Assembly: GCA_030615565.1 (NCBI GenBank)
Contig: JAUWZC010000041.1
Coordinates: 1-13,806 of the forward strand
Source of the DNA: Desulfobacteraceae bacterium
GTDB lineage: Bacteria > Desulfobacterota > DSM-4660 > Desulfatiglandales > B25-G16
Reading direction: 5' to 3'
Length of the DNA stretch: 13,806 nt
The position numbers and the translations under genes were made by a program. Under the pieces are notes generated by a model that had not been told where the DNA came from, did not search any database, and saw only the letters and a program-made list of their open reading frames with translations. Below are positions 5,686 to 13,689 of the stretch, in pieces (position 1 is the first letter of the stretch; each line of letters starts with the position of its first letter).

Positions 5686-7095
5686 TTGTCCATAGAGATA
5701 GAAAAGCCTGTATTAAAAAAGGCCTGTATGGAAATGATTGAAACCATTCTTTTCTGTCTTCCCAATGCATTCAAGGGCACAATCTATCTAATTGGGAAAC
5801 CACCAGATCTGATTGCAGAAAGGATCACCTCCGGAATAATTGACGATGGTAGAGGAAAGATTTCATGGGGTCTTCCGGTAAAATCCGGATACAATACTCC
5901 AGGTAAACCATGGGTTGAATACAGAGATCAGGATGGTCGCCCCCTTGAGGCCATGTGCTGGTGTGTTGAGAAACAGAAAAGCTGGACATCTGAAGATCCA
6001 GAAAAAGATGCTCGAAATCTCAGATTTCATGTTGAAGGAATAACGGAAGATTTCCACCATATGGAGCCGGTGCTTGTTCTCAAATCGGATCTTAAATTAG
6101 ATATGCACTCCCCCCTTAAATATCCAAAGGATCATAAAGGAAATATCATATGGGTACACAATGACTACATTGTAGTTGCTGTCATCAAGATACATTTCCA
6201 TCCCTTTACAATAAAGATCGGCAGTCATGAGACCAAGGTTATTAAAAAACTTTCGCGTTCTCTTGGAACCGAATTGCTGTCTTACCAATTACGCCAAGAT
6301 TCTATGAGGACCATGGAACGGTTGGCAGCAGACAGGTTAAACGCATGTAATATACTTGCAGATTCCCTACGGAATGCCATCACAAAGTCAGGTCTGATTT
6401 TTTCTCTCGTTAAACAGGAAATAGGATACCTCAGGGATCAGTGGGAACAGGCATTGATAGAAGACCGGAAAGATAATAATATGAAAGTTGAGGCCATAAA
6501 GGACTTAAACGAAATGTTACCAAGCCTGGGCGAGGGATATGAAGATCTCAAGGAAGGCTTGGTTGATGCCCAAAATAAATTCTTGAAACTTTCTCTTCCA
6601 CCAGAAAAAGGTGAGAATTGGGTTTGTATGCAGATAGAGGAGAGATGGAAAGACCTTCTTTATGAATGCCCACAGGATGATCATAAAAGGAGAGTAATTT
6701 GGGAGACCATTGATAAGTTGAAAAAGTCTCTTCGTTTTGGTCAGGACCCTGATATCATTGCCAATTATGATAAAATACCGGAGGAGCTTAAATGGGAATG
6801 GGTTAATCTCATATACAGAAACAATGATAGATTCGATGATTCAGCCCTTGATCGACTAATAAAAATACTGGCTAATCCCGTCCTTACTATACCATCTCGG
6901 GAAAAATCAAGGAAAACATTGACCCAACTCAAGGCCCTTGCACAGACTATGAGCCAGCTTGAACAAAATACAAATTTTCTCTTGGATAAGGTTCTTAATG
7001 GAGGTGAAAAAGGGCTGACTTCTAGGGTTTTAAAAAATATTACTTTGAATTCTGAAGCTCATGCCACATCCACAAATTCATCCATCCCTCTCTGA
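5686..7095 (+). CDS. Uncharacterised 469-residue protein, possible sensor/DHp-like helical architecture
   Basis: I do not recognise this family. Residues about 1-200 look like a mixed alpha/beta domain with Trp/His-rich stretches (WCVEKQKSW near 92-100, DFHHMEP near 122-128, KIHFHPF near 168-174). From about 200 to 300 it is strongly helical, and LADSLRNAITKSGL (224-237) faintly resembles a histidine-kinase dimerisation helix (HDLRNPL type), with Ser at the usual His position. No ATP-binding kinase domain follows. The remainder (300-469) is helical and charged, with a short polar tail. There is no signal peptide or membrane segment, so it is probably cytoplasmic. The TTG start is backed by AGGAG 7 bases upstream. 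It converges on recG with a 37-bp overlap. The reading frame is long, clean and translated in the family-like style of a real gene; the kinase-like reading is inference only. Confidence 0.8.
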   Translation: MSIEIEKPVLKKACMEMIETILFCLPNAFKGTIYLIGKPPDLIAERITSGIIDDGRGKISWGLPVKSGYNTPGKPWVEYRDQDGRPLEAMCWCVEKQKSWTSEDPEKDARNLRFHVEGITEDFHHMEPVLVLKSDLKLDMHSPLKYPKDHKGNIIWVHNDYIVVAVIKIHFHPFTIKIGSHETKVIKKLSRSLGTELLSYQLRQDSMRTMERLAADRLNACNILADSLRNAITKSGLIFSLVKQEIGYLRDQWEQALIEDRKDNNMKVEAIKDLNEMLPSLGEGYEDLKEGLVDAQNKFLKLSLPPEKGENWVCMQIEERWKDLLYECPQDDHKRRVIWETIDKLKKSLRFGQDPDIIANYDKIPEELKWEWVNLIYRNNDRFDDSALDRLIKILANPVLTIPSREKSRKTLTQLKALAQTMSQLEQNTNFLLDKVLNGGEKGLTSRVLKNITLNSEAHATSTNSSIPL

Positions 7096-9161
7096 CTGCC
7101 TCTGAACATCTGTCTGAGAAGGTTGTAGGTCCTATAAGCAAGCTCAGGATCATACTCAACCAGTCCAAATGCCTCTTTCCTTGCCTCAGATAGTATCTCT
7201 GCATCCCTCATAATGTTTGCAACCCTAAACTGGTAGAACCCTGATTGCCTCTCACCTAGAAATTCTCCTGGGCCCCTTATGGCAAGGTCTTCCTCGGCAA
7301 TCTTGAATCCGTCTGTGGTTTTCTCTATAATTCTAAGCCTCTTCCTGGCCTCACCGGTTTTCCTGTACGAGGCCAAAAGCAGACACTTTGAGGGGTAAGC
7401 ACTTCTTCCTACCCTTCCTCTAAGCTGATGAATTTGCGAGAGGCCAAACCTCTCGGCATTCTCAATCACCATAAGGGTAGCATTGATAATGTTTATACCC
7501 ACCTCGATAACCGTAGTGGAAACCAGGATATCTATGGCACCTTCTTTAAATTCCTCCATTATCCCTTCCCTTTGATCCAGCGGTACCTTTCCATGGATCA
7601 AAGCTATATGTAAATCTGGAAAAATACCTCTGATCTTCTCAGCCATCTGTGTAGCATCTTTAAGGTCCATCTTTTCTGACTCCTCGATCAGAGGATAAAC
7701 CATGTAGACCTGTCTTCCCTTTTCTATCTCCTCTCTCAGGATTTTATAGACCTTGCCTCGATCTCTTTCATGGAAGAGCTTGGTCTGAATAGGCTTTCTA
7801 CCAGGAGGGAGCTCCTCAATTACGGATATGTCAAGATCCCCGTATAGGGTGAGACCCAGTGTTCTCGGGATAGGTGTAGCGGTCATGGTGAGTACATCCG
7901 GGCTTATTCCCTTCTGCTTGAGAATAGCCCTCTGTGCTACTCCAAATCTGTGCTGCTCATCAATGATCGCGAGTCCAAGCCTGTGAAACTTCACACTCTC
8001 TTGAATGAGGGCATGAGTACCTATCAATATATCTATATCACCCTTTTTTACCCCATCCCTCACCCCATCAGCAAAGCTACTCATCCCGCTTGTAAGAAGT
8101 GCTACTTTGAGATTCATCTTTCTGGTAAGCTCAAGGGTGCTGAGATAGTGCTGTTCAGCAAGAAGCTGGGTAGGTGCCATGAATGCAACTTGGTAACCAT
8201 TCCATACTGCCAACCATGCCGCCATAAGTGCTACTACGGTCTTACCACAGCCTACATCACCTTGAAGTAGCCTGTTCATAGGAAATGGCCTGCTCATGTC
8301 CGTGATAATCTCATGAATTACATTTGCTTGCGATCCTGTGAGTTTAAAAGGAAGAAAGCGATAAAGCTCTTGAACACCTTGTACCCCAAAGGCTATCCCT
8401 TTCTTCCGGGATGTCTTGCTCCTTTTTATTGCTAACGTGAGTTGGAGCATGAAGAACTCATCAAATATGAGCCTCCTCTGTGCCGGTGATCTCCGAATAC
8501 GAAGATCCTCGAGTCTTGATTCAGACGGGAAGTGAACCTCCTTTATCGCCGCACCCAGCTCAGAGAGCCGTCTTGCCTCTCTTATCTTCGTAGGCAATGG
8601 ATCTTCGAGGTTTTGAATGAATCGGTTTATAGCATCCATCATAATCCGCCTTATCCTTCGCTGTGAGATTCCCTCAATTTCAGGATAAACAGGCAGTAAC
8701 CTTCCTATCTCATATTCATCTCCATCCTCTATGATCTCAGGGTGATAGGTCTCAAGCATCTTTTTTGGGGATGCACGAAATCGGCCAAAGAGGATAATAT
8801 TGTCTTCCTTTTTAAACCTATAGAGGTACAGGGATGCTCCTATCCATCTGGCAGATATGATCTCATGTTCATTGCCTATAAGCATTTCAAGCACCGTCCG
8901 GTATCTGAGTCTGACTCTCCTGATCTCCATTATCTTTCCCTTGATAAGGGCGGTATCACCAGATTTTATCTCGTGAATCGGAATAAATTCCCTACGATCC
9001 TGGTAGGAACGGGGAAGGACAAACAAGAGATCATACACAGTGTAAACCCCCCTCTTCCAGAACTTTCTGGTAATGACTTTCCCCACACCTTTAAGGGAAC
9101 TGATAGGGCTGAGTATCTCCTTGTATGGACTCTCTTTATTTGAATCCGTGTCTGAGCACAT
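7059..9161 (-). CDS. recG: ATP-dependent DNA helicase RecG
   Basis: RecG is a superfamily 2 helicase that remodels stalled replication forks and branched recombination intermediates. The 700-residue protein has the expected order. An N-terminal wedge/OB domain starts around ISSLKGVGKVITRKF (20-34) and VLPRSYQDRR (48-57). Walker A GDVGCGKT is at 301-308, motif Ia APTQLLAEQH near 329-338, the Walker B box DEQHRFG at 401-407, and motif III TATPIPRTL at 427-435. The second RecA domain ends in a QLRGRVGRS motif, and a RecG-type C-terminus carries GPGEFLGERQSGF. Length and motifs are normal, with no sign of decay. It is the last gene of a leftward series (deaminase, FHA, MBL, recG), 122 bp after the MBL gene. 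Its end overlaps the converging 5686-7095 gene by 37 bp. Confidence 0.97.
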   Translation of the reverse strand: MCSDTDSNKESPYKEILSPISSLKGVGKVITRKFWKRGVYTVYDLLFVLPRSYQDRREFIPIHEIKSGDTALIKGKIMEIRRVRLRYRTVLEMLIGNEHEIISARWIGASLYLYRFKKEDNIILFGRFRASPKKMLETYHPEIIEDGDEYEIGRLLPVYPEIEGISQRRIRRIMMDAINRFIQNLEDPLPTKIREARRLSELGAAIKEVHFPSESRLEDLRIRRSPAQRRLIFDEFFMLQLTLAIKRSKTSRKKGIAFGVQGVQELYRFLPFKLTGSQANVIHEIITDMSRPFPMNRLLQGDVGCGKTVVALMAAWLAVWNGYQVAFMAPTQLLAEQHYLSTLELTRKMNLKVALLTSGMSSFADGVRDGVKKGDIDILIGTHALIQESVKFHRLGLAIIDEQHRFGVAQRAILKQKGISPDVLTMTATPIPRTLGLTLYGDLDISVIEELPPGRKPIQTKLFHERDRGKVYKILREEIEKGRQVYMVYPLIEESEKMDLKDATQMAEKIRGIFPDLHIALIHGKVPLDQREGIMEEFKEGAIDILVSTTVIEVGINIINATLMVIENAERFGLSQIHQLRGRVGRSAYPSKCLLLASYRKTGEARKRLRIIEKTTDGFKIAEEDLAIRGPGEFLGERQSGFYQFRVANIMRDAEILSEARKEAFGLVEYDPELAYRTYNLLRQMFRGSQRGMDEFVDVA

Positions 9162-9283
9162 AATGGCTATTTATAAGGGTATGAAAAGATCTAAAGATGT
9201 AACGAAGCATATTATTGGATAATAATTGTGGAAACAGCGGTCAGGATAATTAAAGAACGGGTAAGAAAAGACCATACACTATA

Positions 9284-10180
9284 TTAAATTGCAAGTGTCA
9301 AACCCTCTCTGGCCCAAAAGACATCCATTTTTTTATAATCGGAATGAAATTCGGATCTGCTTTTCATCCATAATTCATCTAAAAATTTATCTGAATGTTG
9401 TGGATCGTGGTGAAAAATTGCGAGCTGCTTAACCTGGGCCTGGTAAGCTATTTCGAGGAGGAGGTCAATAGAGGAATGTCCCCAACCAACCTTACTTGGA
9501 TACTCTTCCTCTGTGTATTGGCCGTCAGCAATCAAAAGGTCGGCATTGTAAATAAAATCAAGATAATCTTGAGCCAGAATCTTATTCTTCTTAGTATCTG
9601 TATGGGGGTGGAAAATTTGATTTAGCTCCACATCTGTTGCATAAACGATTTTTTTCCCGTCCACACCTAAACGATAGCGCACTGAACCTCCGGGATGGTA
9701 GATCTGTTCCTGCCGGTCAATGACAACCTCTCCCAGTTGTATAACCTCTTCGGATATCTCATGAATAGTGATGTCAGCAGAAAATGCTGACATCCCAACA
9801 GGAAAATACTCAAAGTCCATCTGGCCTTTTAGAATAGAGGCAAGAAAATCTTCTTTATGAGGACTCCCATAAATAGTCAGGTTAGTATCCTTGATATAGG
9901 CTGGTTGGAAGAAAGGGAGACCTTGAATATGATCCCAATGGGTATGGCTAAAAAATAAATGGAGGGAAAGCGCTTTCCTTACTTTATTATATTCCTCTAC
10001 AAGGTCTATGCCTAAATTTCTTATGCCTGTGCCAGCATCAAGAATGATATGTATATCTTGATAACGGACAGCTACACAAGGAGTATTACCACCATATTTT
10101 TCTGTAATTCGCCCCGGAGTAGGAACTGAGCCACGTGTTCCCCAAAAGGTGACAAGCGGTTTGTCTTCATTGGCAGGCAT
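9284..10180 (-). CDS. MBL-fold metallohydrolase (phosphodiesterase-like)
   Basis: The 298-residue protein carries the full metallo-beta-lactamase-fold metal site. It has SHTHWDH with His79, His81, Asp83 and His84, His162 in YHPGGS, Asp183 in ATDVE, and late histidines in FHHDP (257-258). The N-terminus FWGTRGSVPTPG (12-23) with YGGNTPC is characteristic of a branch often labelled PhnP-like or cyclic-phosphodiesterase-like. This branch hydrolyses phosphodiester or similar bonds with two metal ions. There is no signal peptide, so it is probably cytoplasmic. The start ATG at 10180 shares its first base with the stop of the FHA gene (TAATG), so translation is probably coupled. The FHA partner suggests control by phosphorylation-dependent binding. 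The fold and metal site are clear; the substrate is not. Confidence 0.88.
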   Translation of the reverse strand: MPANEDKPLVTFWGTRGSVPTPGRITEKYGGNTPCVAVRYQDIHIILDAGTGIRNLGIDLVEEYNKVRKALSLHLFFSHTHWDHIQGLPFFQPAYIKDTNLTIYGSPHKEDFLASILKGQMDFEYFPVGMSAFSADITIHEISEEVIQLGEVVIDRQEQIYHPGGSVRYRLGVDGKKIVYATDVELNQIFHPHTDTKKNKILAQDYLDFIYNADLLIADGQYTEEEYPSKVGWGHSSIDLLLEIAYQAQVKQLAIFHHDPQHSDKFLDELWMKSRSEFHSDYKKMDVFWAREGLTLAI

Positions 10181-10620
10181 TATGTTTTTTGTAACGTCTT
10201 CTCTTCAGTGAAGAGAACCTTCACTCCACCAATATTGATCTGATCACTATTTCGTAAAACGCATCTCACAACCTTTATGCCGTTGACATAAGTGCCATTG
10301 GTGCTGCCCAAATCCTCAATAAAATATTCTTCATTACGAAAAAAGACCCTGGCGTGTTGTCTGGAAACATTATCAACAGAAAGGCAAACCCCGCACTCAG
10401 GAGTACGGCCAATAATTACCTCTTCTTCTCCCAATTCTATAACTTTATTTTCTTCACCAAAACCAATTATCTCCAAACAGGCACGCTGCTTGATTGGTAT
10501 TTCTCCGGCAAATGTCTCGCGGGAGATCTCCGTCGTGATTGAATGCCCAGGTTCTTCATCACATGGGGATTGTTTATCAACTTTATCCATACGTACAGTT
10601 TTTTCAGTCTTCTTAATCAT
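10180..10620 (-). CDS. FHA-domain protein
   Basis: The 146-residue protein has a low-complexity charged N-terminus (1-45) and a C-terminal forkhead-associated domain. The domain shows GR at 71-72, SRQHA at 86-90 and STNGTYVNG at 106-114, the phosphothreonine-binding signature in the right order. FHA domains bind phosphothreonine peptides and usually act as adaptors in signalling, secretion or cell-wall control. The N-terminal tail contains several Thr residues (ITTEISRETF, 28-37) that could be kinase targets for self-binding, as in GarA-like proteins; that is inference. It overlaps the MBL gene by one base. A promoter with TTGAAA-N17-TATAGA lies just upstream at 10653-10681. No Ser/Thr kinase gene is in the window. 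The start at 10620 has a weak ribosome site; an alternative ATG is at 10590. Confidence 0.9.
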   Translation of the reverse strand: MIKKTEKTVRMDKVDKQSPCDEEPGHSITTEISRETFAGEIPIKQRACLEIIGFGEENKVIELGEEEVIIGRTPECGVCLSVDNVSRQHARVFFRNEEYFIEDLGSTNGTYVNGIKVVRCVLRNSDQINIGGVKVLFTEEKTLQKT

Positions 10621-10652
10621 CTTAAACTTAGCTATTAACCGGGGTATAAGTA

Positions 10653-10681
10653 TCTATACTCTTTATAAATTATTTTTTCAA
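10653..10681 (-). promoter_or_regulatory. Candidate promoter for the FHA-MBL pair
   Basis: On the minus strand TTGAAA (10681-10676) is followed after 17 bases by TATAGA (10658-10653). The start codon at 10620 lies about 25 bases after the predicted transcript start. It suggests FHA-MBL (and perhaps recG) need not depend on transcription through the deaminase gene. Confidence 0.45.
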
Positions 10682-10798
10682 CCTAGTTGTAGCTAATTTG
10701 ATATCTAATTTCAAGTTTAGCTTTATTGTAGTATTCAGTCACACCCTTGTGCAATGTGTAGCTTGATTTCATCTCTCTTTTCATTCTTTTCATCCTAT

Positions 10799-10807
10799 AT
10801 TATAGCA
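10799..10807 (-). promoter_or_regulatory. Extended -10 element after the deaminase gene
   Basis: TGCTATAAT read on the minus strand is a perfect extended -10 sequence, but no -35 is at the expected spacing. It could be a second start for the FHA-MBL transcript or chance. Confidence 0.25.
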
Positions 10808-10821
10808 CAGCTCACTGAACC

Positions 10822-12600
10822 TTAATCTACAATTAGGCCCAAGGTTTTTCCATCTTTTAAGTTCACAAGTCCTTCTTCACAGATTCTCAAAAACGGTATG
10901 GCTGCACCTGTTAGGGTAACAAGGGTAAGCAAGGGACTATCAAAAGGGAAACCTAAATCCTTTGTAATATTTGTAACCTCCTCCATCCTTTTTGCAAGCA
11001 TCTCAATTGGCATATCAGCCATGGTGCCAAATAAAGGCAATGGAATTTCTGCCAAAATTTTTCCCTTAACATAAACAACAGCCCCTCCTTGCAGGTCATA
11101 AATCCTATTAACAGCACCTGCCATATCCTTATCATTCTCACCAACAACAACAATATCCGATGTATCCCAGGCTGCACTGCATGCGATAGCCCCAGTGCTT
11201 AAACGAAATCCCCTGATAAGCCCGACAAAGATCTTTCCTGGAAAATACCTTCTGTCAATGGCTGCTACCTTCAATATATCCTTGCTTACATCTGATCTGA
11301 TCTCACGGTCAACAACAGGGACAGAAAGTATGAGCTCTTTGGTCACTAAATCCGTAACCTGGTCTATTACCCTGACATTTATTTGGGGAGGGCTTTTTTT
11401 GACTGGTATTGAAAAATCAGAGGGTTCAAGCTCTCTTAAAAAATGAATGCTATTACGGCTATCCTTTGAAAAGACATGTTTTCTTGGAGATACCAGAAGA
11501 TTTCCTTCTCTGGCAATGATCTTACCTTTGCTTATTACGTATTCCGCCTTAATGATTCCAGGGCTGGGAATAACAAGCATATCCGCATATTTCCCGGGGG
11601 CAATTCCACCAACTATACCATCCAGGAAAAAATACTCTGCCACATTTATAGTGGCCATCTGAATAGCATGTACTGGGTCAAAACCGCAATCAATGGCCTT
11701 TTGTACAACAACTTCCATGTATCCCTTCTCAAGCAAATCCCCTGGTTCTACGCCATCAGTAACCAAAATGAGCCTTCTGAAGTCAACCCCGGCATCCTTT
11801 ATTCTGGATATATTAGCAAGATCGCTCCTTATGCTTCCCTCCCTTATCATGACATGCATGCCCAGCCTCAATCGCTCAAGAACCTCTTCAGCATTTATCG
11901 GCTCATGGCAGGAGGATATACCAGAGGCTATATACGCCATTAGTTTTTCTCCTTTTGCCCCTGCAGAATGCCCCTCTAATCTTTTGCCAAATTGAAGGGT
12001 TTCCTTGAAAATTGGAAAATATTCTTCTGGTTCCTGCATGACCGTCTGCCAGTAAGACTCGCCCAGCCCTAAAATATCATCTCTTAAAAGTAATTTTCTG
12101 AGCGTCTTCTTTGAGATACCCCGTGCCTTCTTACTTATGGAAGCCATAGAAGGTGCTGTAGCAAAAATCTTGATAGGTTGATCACTTAGAGAGGCCAGAA
12201 AATCAACTACCCCTTCATAACCCATTATTGAAAAGGTCTCCATGGTTTCAGTTATAATAGTTGTTGTGCCACCCACCATGGTATATTGCAGAAACTCGCT
12301 TACATTAGATAGCCAGACAAGATGGGTATGACCGTCAATAAGGCCTGGAATAATTGTTTTGCCTTTGACATCAATTACGTTAGTATTCGGGCCAATCGTA
12401 TCTTCTGGATCATTTCCTACATAGGCAATCCACTCCCCCTTAATAGTCACCGAATAATGATCTAATAACTCACCGGTATATACATTCAGGATAGTCGCAT
12501 TGATAAGAGCTAGATCGGCCTTTTCCTTGCCCAGGGTAACATTAATTACTTCCTGGGCACCGTCTGAGCCCTCTATCGAAAGTAACCCATATCTTGTCAT
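10822..12600 (-). CDS. ade: Adenine-deaminase-family amidohydrolase
   Basis: The 592-residue protein has the two-part layout and length of Ade (adenine to hypoxanthine plus ammonia, purine salvage, cytoplasm). The metal site of the amidohydrolase barrel is present: PGLIDGHTH with His91 and His93, Glu181 in LGLGES, His211 in EGHSAG, His232 in SSCHEP, and Asp282 in VTDG. The C-terminal part has IVVVGENDKDMAGAVNRI and LPLFGTMADMP, matching the domain unique to this family. Two details are atypical. The IESSM motif normally after the HxH is replaced by LVWLS, and the usual TDD is TDG, so substrate choice is uncertain. The frame is open back to TTG at 12630, but ATG at 12600 has AAGGAG 9 bases upstream and is preferred. 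It is divergent from panB across a 255-bp interval and is followed after about 200 bp by the FHA gene. Confidence 0.85.
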   Translation of the reverse strand: MTRYGLLSIEGSDGAQEVINVTLGKEKADLALINATILNVYTGELLDHYSVTIKGEWIAYVGNDPEDTIGPNTNVIDVKGKTIIPGLIDGHTHLVWLSNVSEFLQYTMVGGTTTIITETMETFSIMGYEGVVDFLASLSDQPIKIFATAPSMASISKKARGISKKTLRKLLLRDDILGLGESYWQTVMQEPEEYFPIFKETLQFGKRLEGHSAGAKGEKLMAYIASGISSCHEPINAEEVLERLRLGMHVMIREGSIRSDLANISRIKDAGVDFRRLILVTDGVEPGDLLEKGYMEVVVQKAIDCGFDPVHAIQMATINVAEYFFLDGIVGGIAPGKYADMLVIPSPGIIKAEYVISKGKIIAREGNLLVSPRKHVFSKDSRNSIHFLRELEPSDFSIPVKKSPPQINVRVIDQVTDLVTKELILSVPVVDREIRSDVSKDILKVAAIDRRYFPGKIFVGLIRGFRLSTGAIACSAAWDTSDIVVVGENDKDMAGAVNRIYDLQGGAVVYVKGKILAEIPLPLFGTMADMPIEMLAKRMEEVTNITKDLGFPFDSPLLTLVTLTGAAIPFLRICEEGLVNLKDGKTLGLIVD

Positions 12601-12609
12601 GCTGAAGCT

Positions 12610-12615
12610 CTCCTT
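12610..12615 (-). promoter_or_regulatory. Ribosome binding site that fixes the ade start
   Basis: AAGGAG on the minus strand lies 9 bases before ATG at 12600. The upstream TTG at 12630 has no such site. Confidence 0.75.
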
Positions 12616-12702
12616 GATCCTGCTTGACAATGTATGTCTTTGTTAACCATTTACCAAGCCTTGTTTTAAAAAAAAGCATCAAATCCAAAAAATTACGCTG
12701 CC

Positions 12703-12732
12703 ATATTACTTCCAGCAAAATAAGACCGTCAA
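12703..12732 (-). promoter_or_regulatory. Weak candidate promoter for ade
   Basis: On the minus strand TTGACG (12732-12727) is followed after 18 bases by TAATAT (12708-12703). The spacing is long and the -10 box fits only partly. It faces away from the stronger panB promoter only 12 bp away, forming a back-to-back arrangement. Confidence 0.25.
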
Positions 12733-12744
12733 GGGAAATAACTG

Positions 12745-12772
12745 TTGACTAATTGGAAATATTATCTATAAG
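12745..12772 (+). promoter_or_regulatory. Candidate sigma-70 promoter for panB-panE
   Basis: TTGACT (12745-12750), 16 bases, then TATAAG (12767-12772); each box matches five of six consensus positions. Transcription would start near 12779, about 75 bases before panB. Confidence 0.5.
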
Positions 12773-12845
12773 GTCAAAAAATAAACTGCTTGAATTTTTT
12801 ACAACAATTAGAGAAAGGTTCTTCTGCGAGAAGGGTCTTTGTAAC

Positions 12846-12850
12846 GGAGG
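12846..12850 (+). promoter_or_regulatory. Ribosome binding site that fixes the panB start
   Basis: GGAGG at 12846-12850 touches ATG 12853 too closely (2 bases) but is 5 bases from ATG 12856, which is therefore preferred. Confidence 0.7.
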
Positions 12851-12855
12851 GGATG

Positions 12856-13689
12856 ATGGAAAGAAGAAAAATAACTATTTCTGACCTTATGGCCAAAAAG
12901 GAGAAGGGAAGAAAAATAACAATGTTGACTGCCTATGATTATCCGACTGCCCAGATGGTAGATAATGCAGGCATTGACACTATCCTGGTTGGAGATTCCC
13001 TGGGAATGGTAGTTCTTGGATACACCTCCACAGTGCCTGTAACCATGGAAGAGATGATTCACCACACAAAGGCAGTAACAAGGGGTACTACCTATGCATT
13101 TATAATAGGGGATATGCCTTTCATGTCTTACCAGACAGGTATTGAGAAGGCCATTGAAAATGCAGGCCGATTTATAAAAGAGGGTGAATGTGATGCTGTG
13201 AAGCTTGAGGGTGGTACAGAGGTTGCCCATGTGGTCAAGGCAATTGTTACTGCAGGCATTCCTGTATGCGCCCATATTGGCCTCACTCCTCAAACAGCAA
13301 CCCAGTTAAGTGGTTTTAAGGTTCAGGGTAAAGATGCAGAGAGTGCAAGAAGTATGATCAATTCTGCCAAAGATTTAGAAAAGGCTGGGGCCTTTATGGT
13401 TGTTATGGAGTGTATTCCGGAGATACTGGCTTCAAGGATTACCAGGGAGTTAAGCATCCCTACCATAGGGATTGGTGCAGGTAAGGATTGTGATGGTCAG
13501 GTCCTTGTATATCATGACACTGTGGGTCTTTTTGAGCGGTTCACCCCAAAATTCGTAAAGCAGTATATCAAATTAGGGCCAATGATAATCGATGCCTTGA
13601 GTGATTACAAAAGGGAGGTAGAAGAAGGTATATTCCCCGGAGAAGAACATACCTTTAAAATGAGCAAAGAGGAGGCGGAAAAGATATGA
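12856..13689 (+). CDS. panB: 3-methyl-2-oxobutanoate hydroxymethyltransferase (PanB)
   Basis: PanB adds a hydroxymethyl group from 5,10-methylenetetrahydrofolate to alpha-ketoisovalerate, giving ketopantoate, the first committed step to pantothenate and coenzyme A. The protein of 277 residues has the family landmarks: MLTAYDYP (23-30), LVGDSLGMVVLG (44-55) with metal ligand Asp47, GDMPFMSY (85-92) with Asp86, KLEGG (116-120) with Glu118, HIGLTPQ (140-146), catalytic Glu185 in MECIP, and IGIGAG. A longer frame from a TTG at 12790 adds an unrelated N-terminus with no support, so I start at 12856 after GGAGG. The stop overlaps the next ATG as ATGA, which ties panB to panE in one operon. All key residues are intact. 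Confidence 0.97.
   Translation: MERRKITISDLMAKKEKGRKITMLTAYDYPTAQMVDNAGIDTILVGDSLGMVVLGYTSTVPVTMEEMIHHTKAVTRGTTYAFIIGDMPFMSYQTGIEKAIENAGRFIKEGECDAVKLEGGTEVAHVVKAIVTAGIPVCAHIGLTPQTATQLSGFKVQGKDAESARSMINSAKDLEKAGAFMVVMECIPEILASRITRELSIPTIGIGAGKDCDGQVLVYHDTVGLFERFTPKFVKQYIKLGPMIIDALSDYKREVEEGIFPGEEHTFKMSKEEAEKI

Noticed and set aside
12808..13293. 161-codon frame opposite panB
   Set aside because: It is fully antisense to a highly conserved gene with a Cys/His/Ser-rich sequence, a codon-structure shadow.
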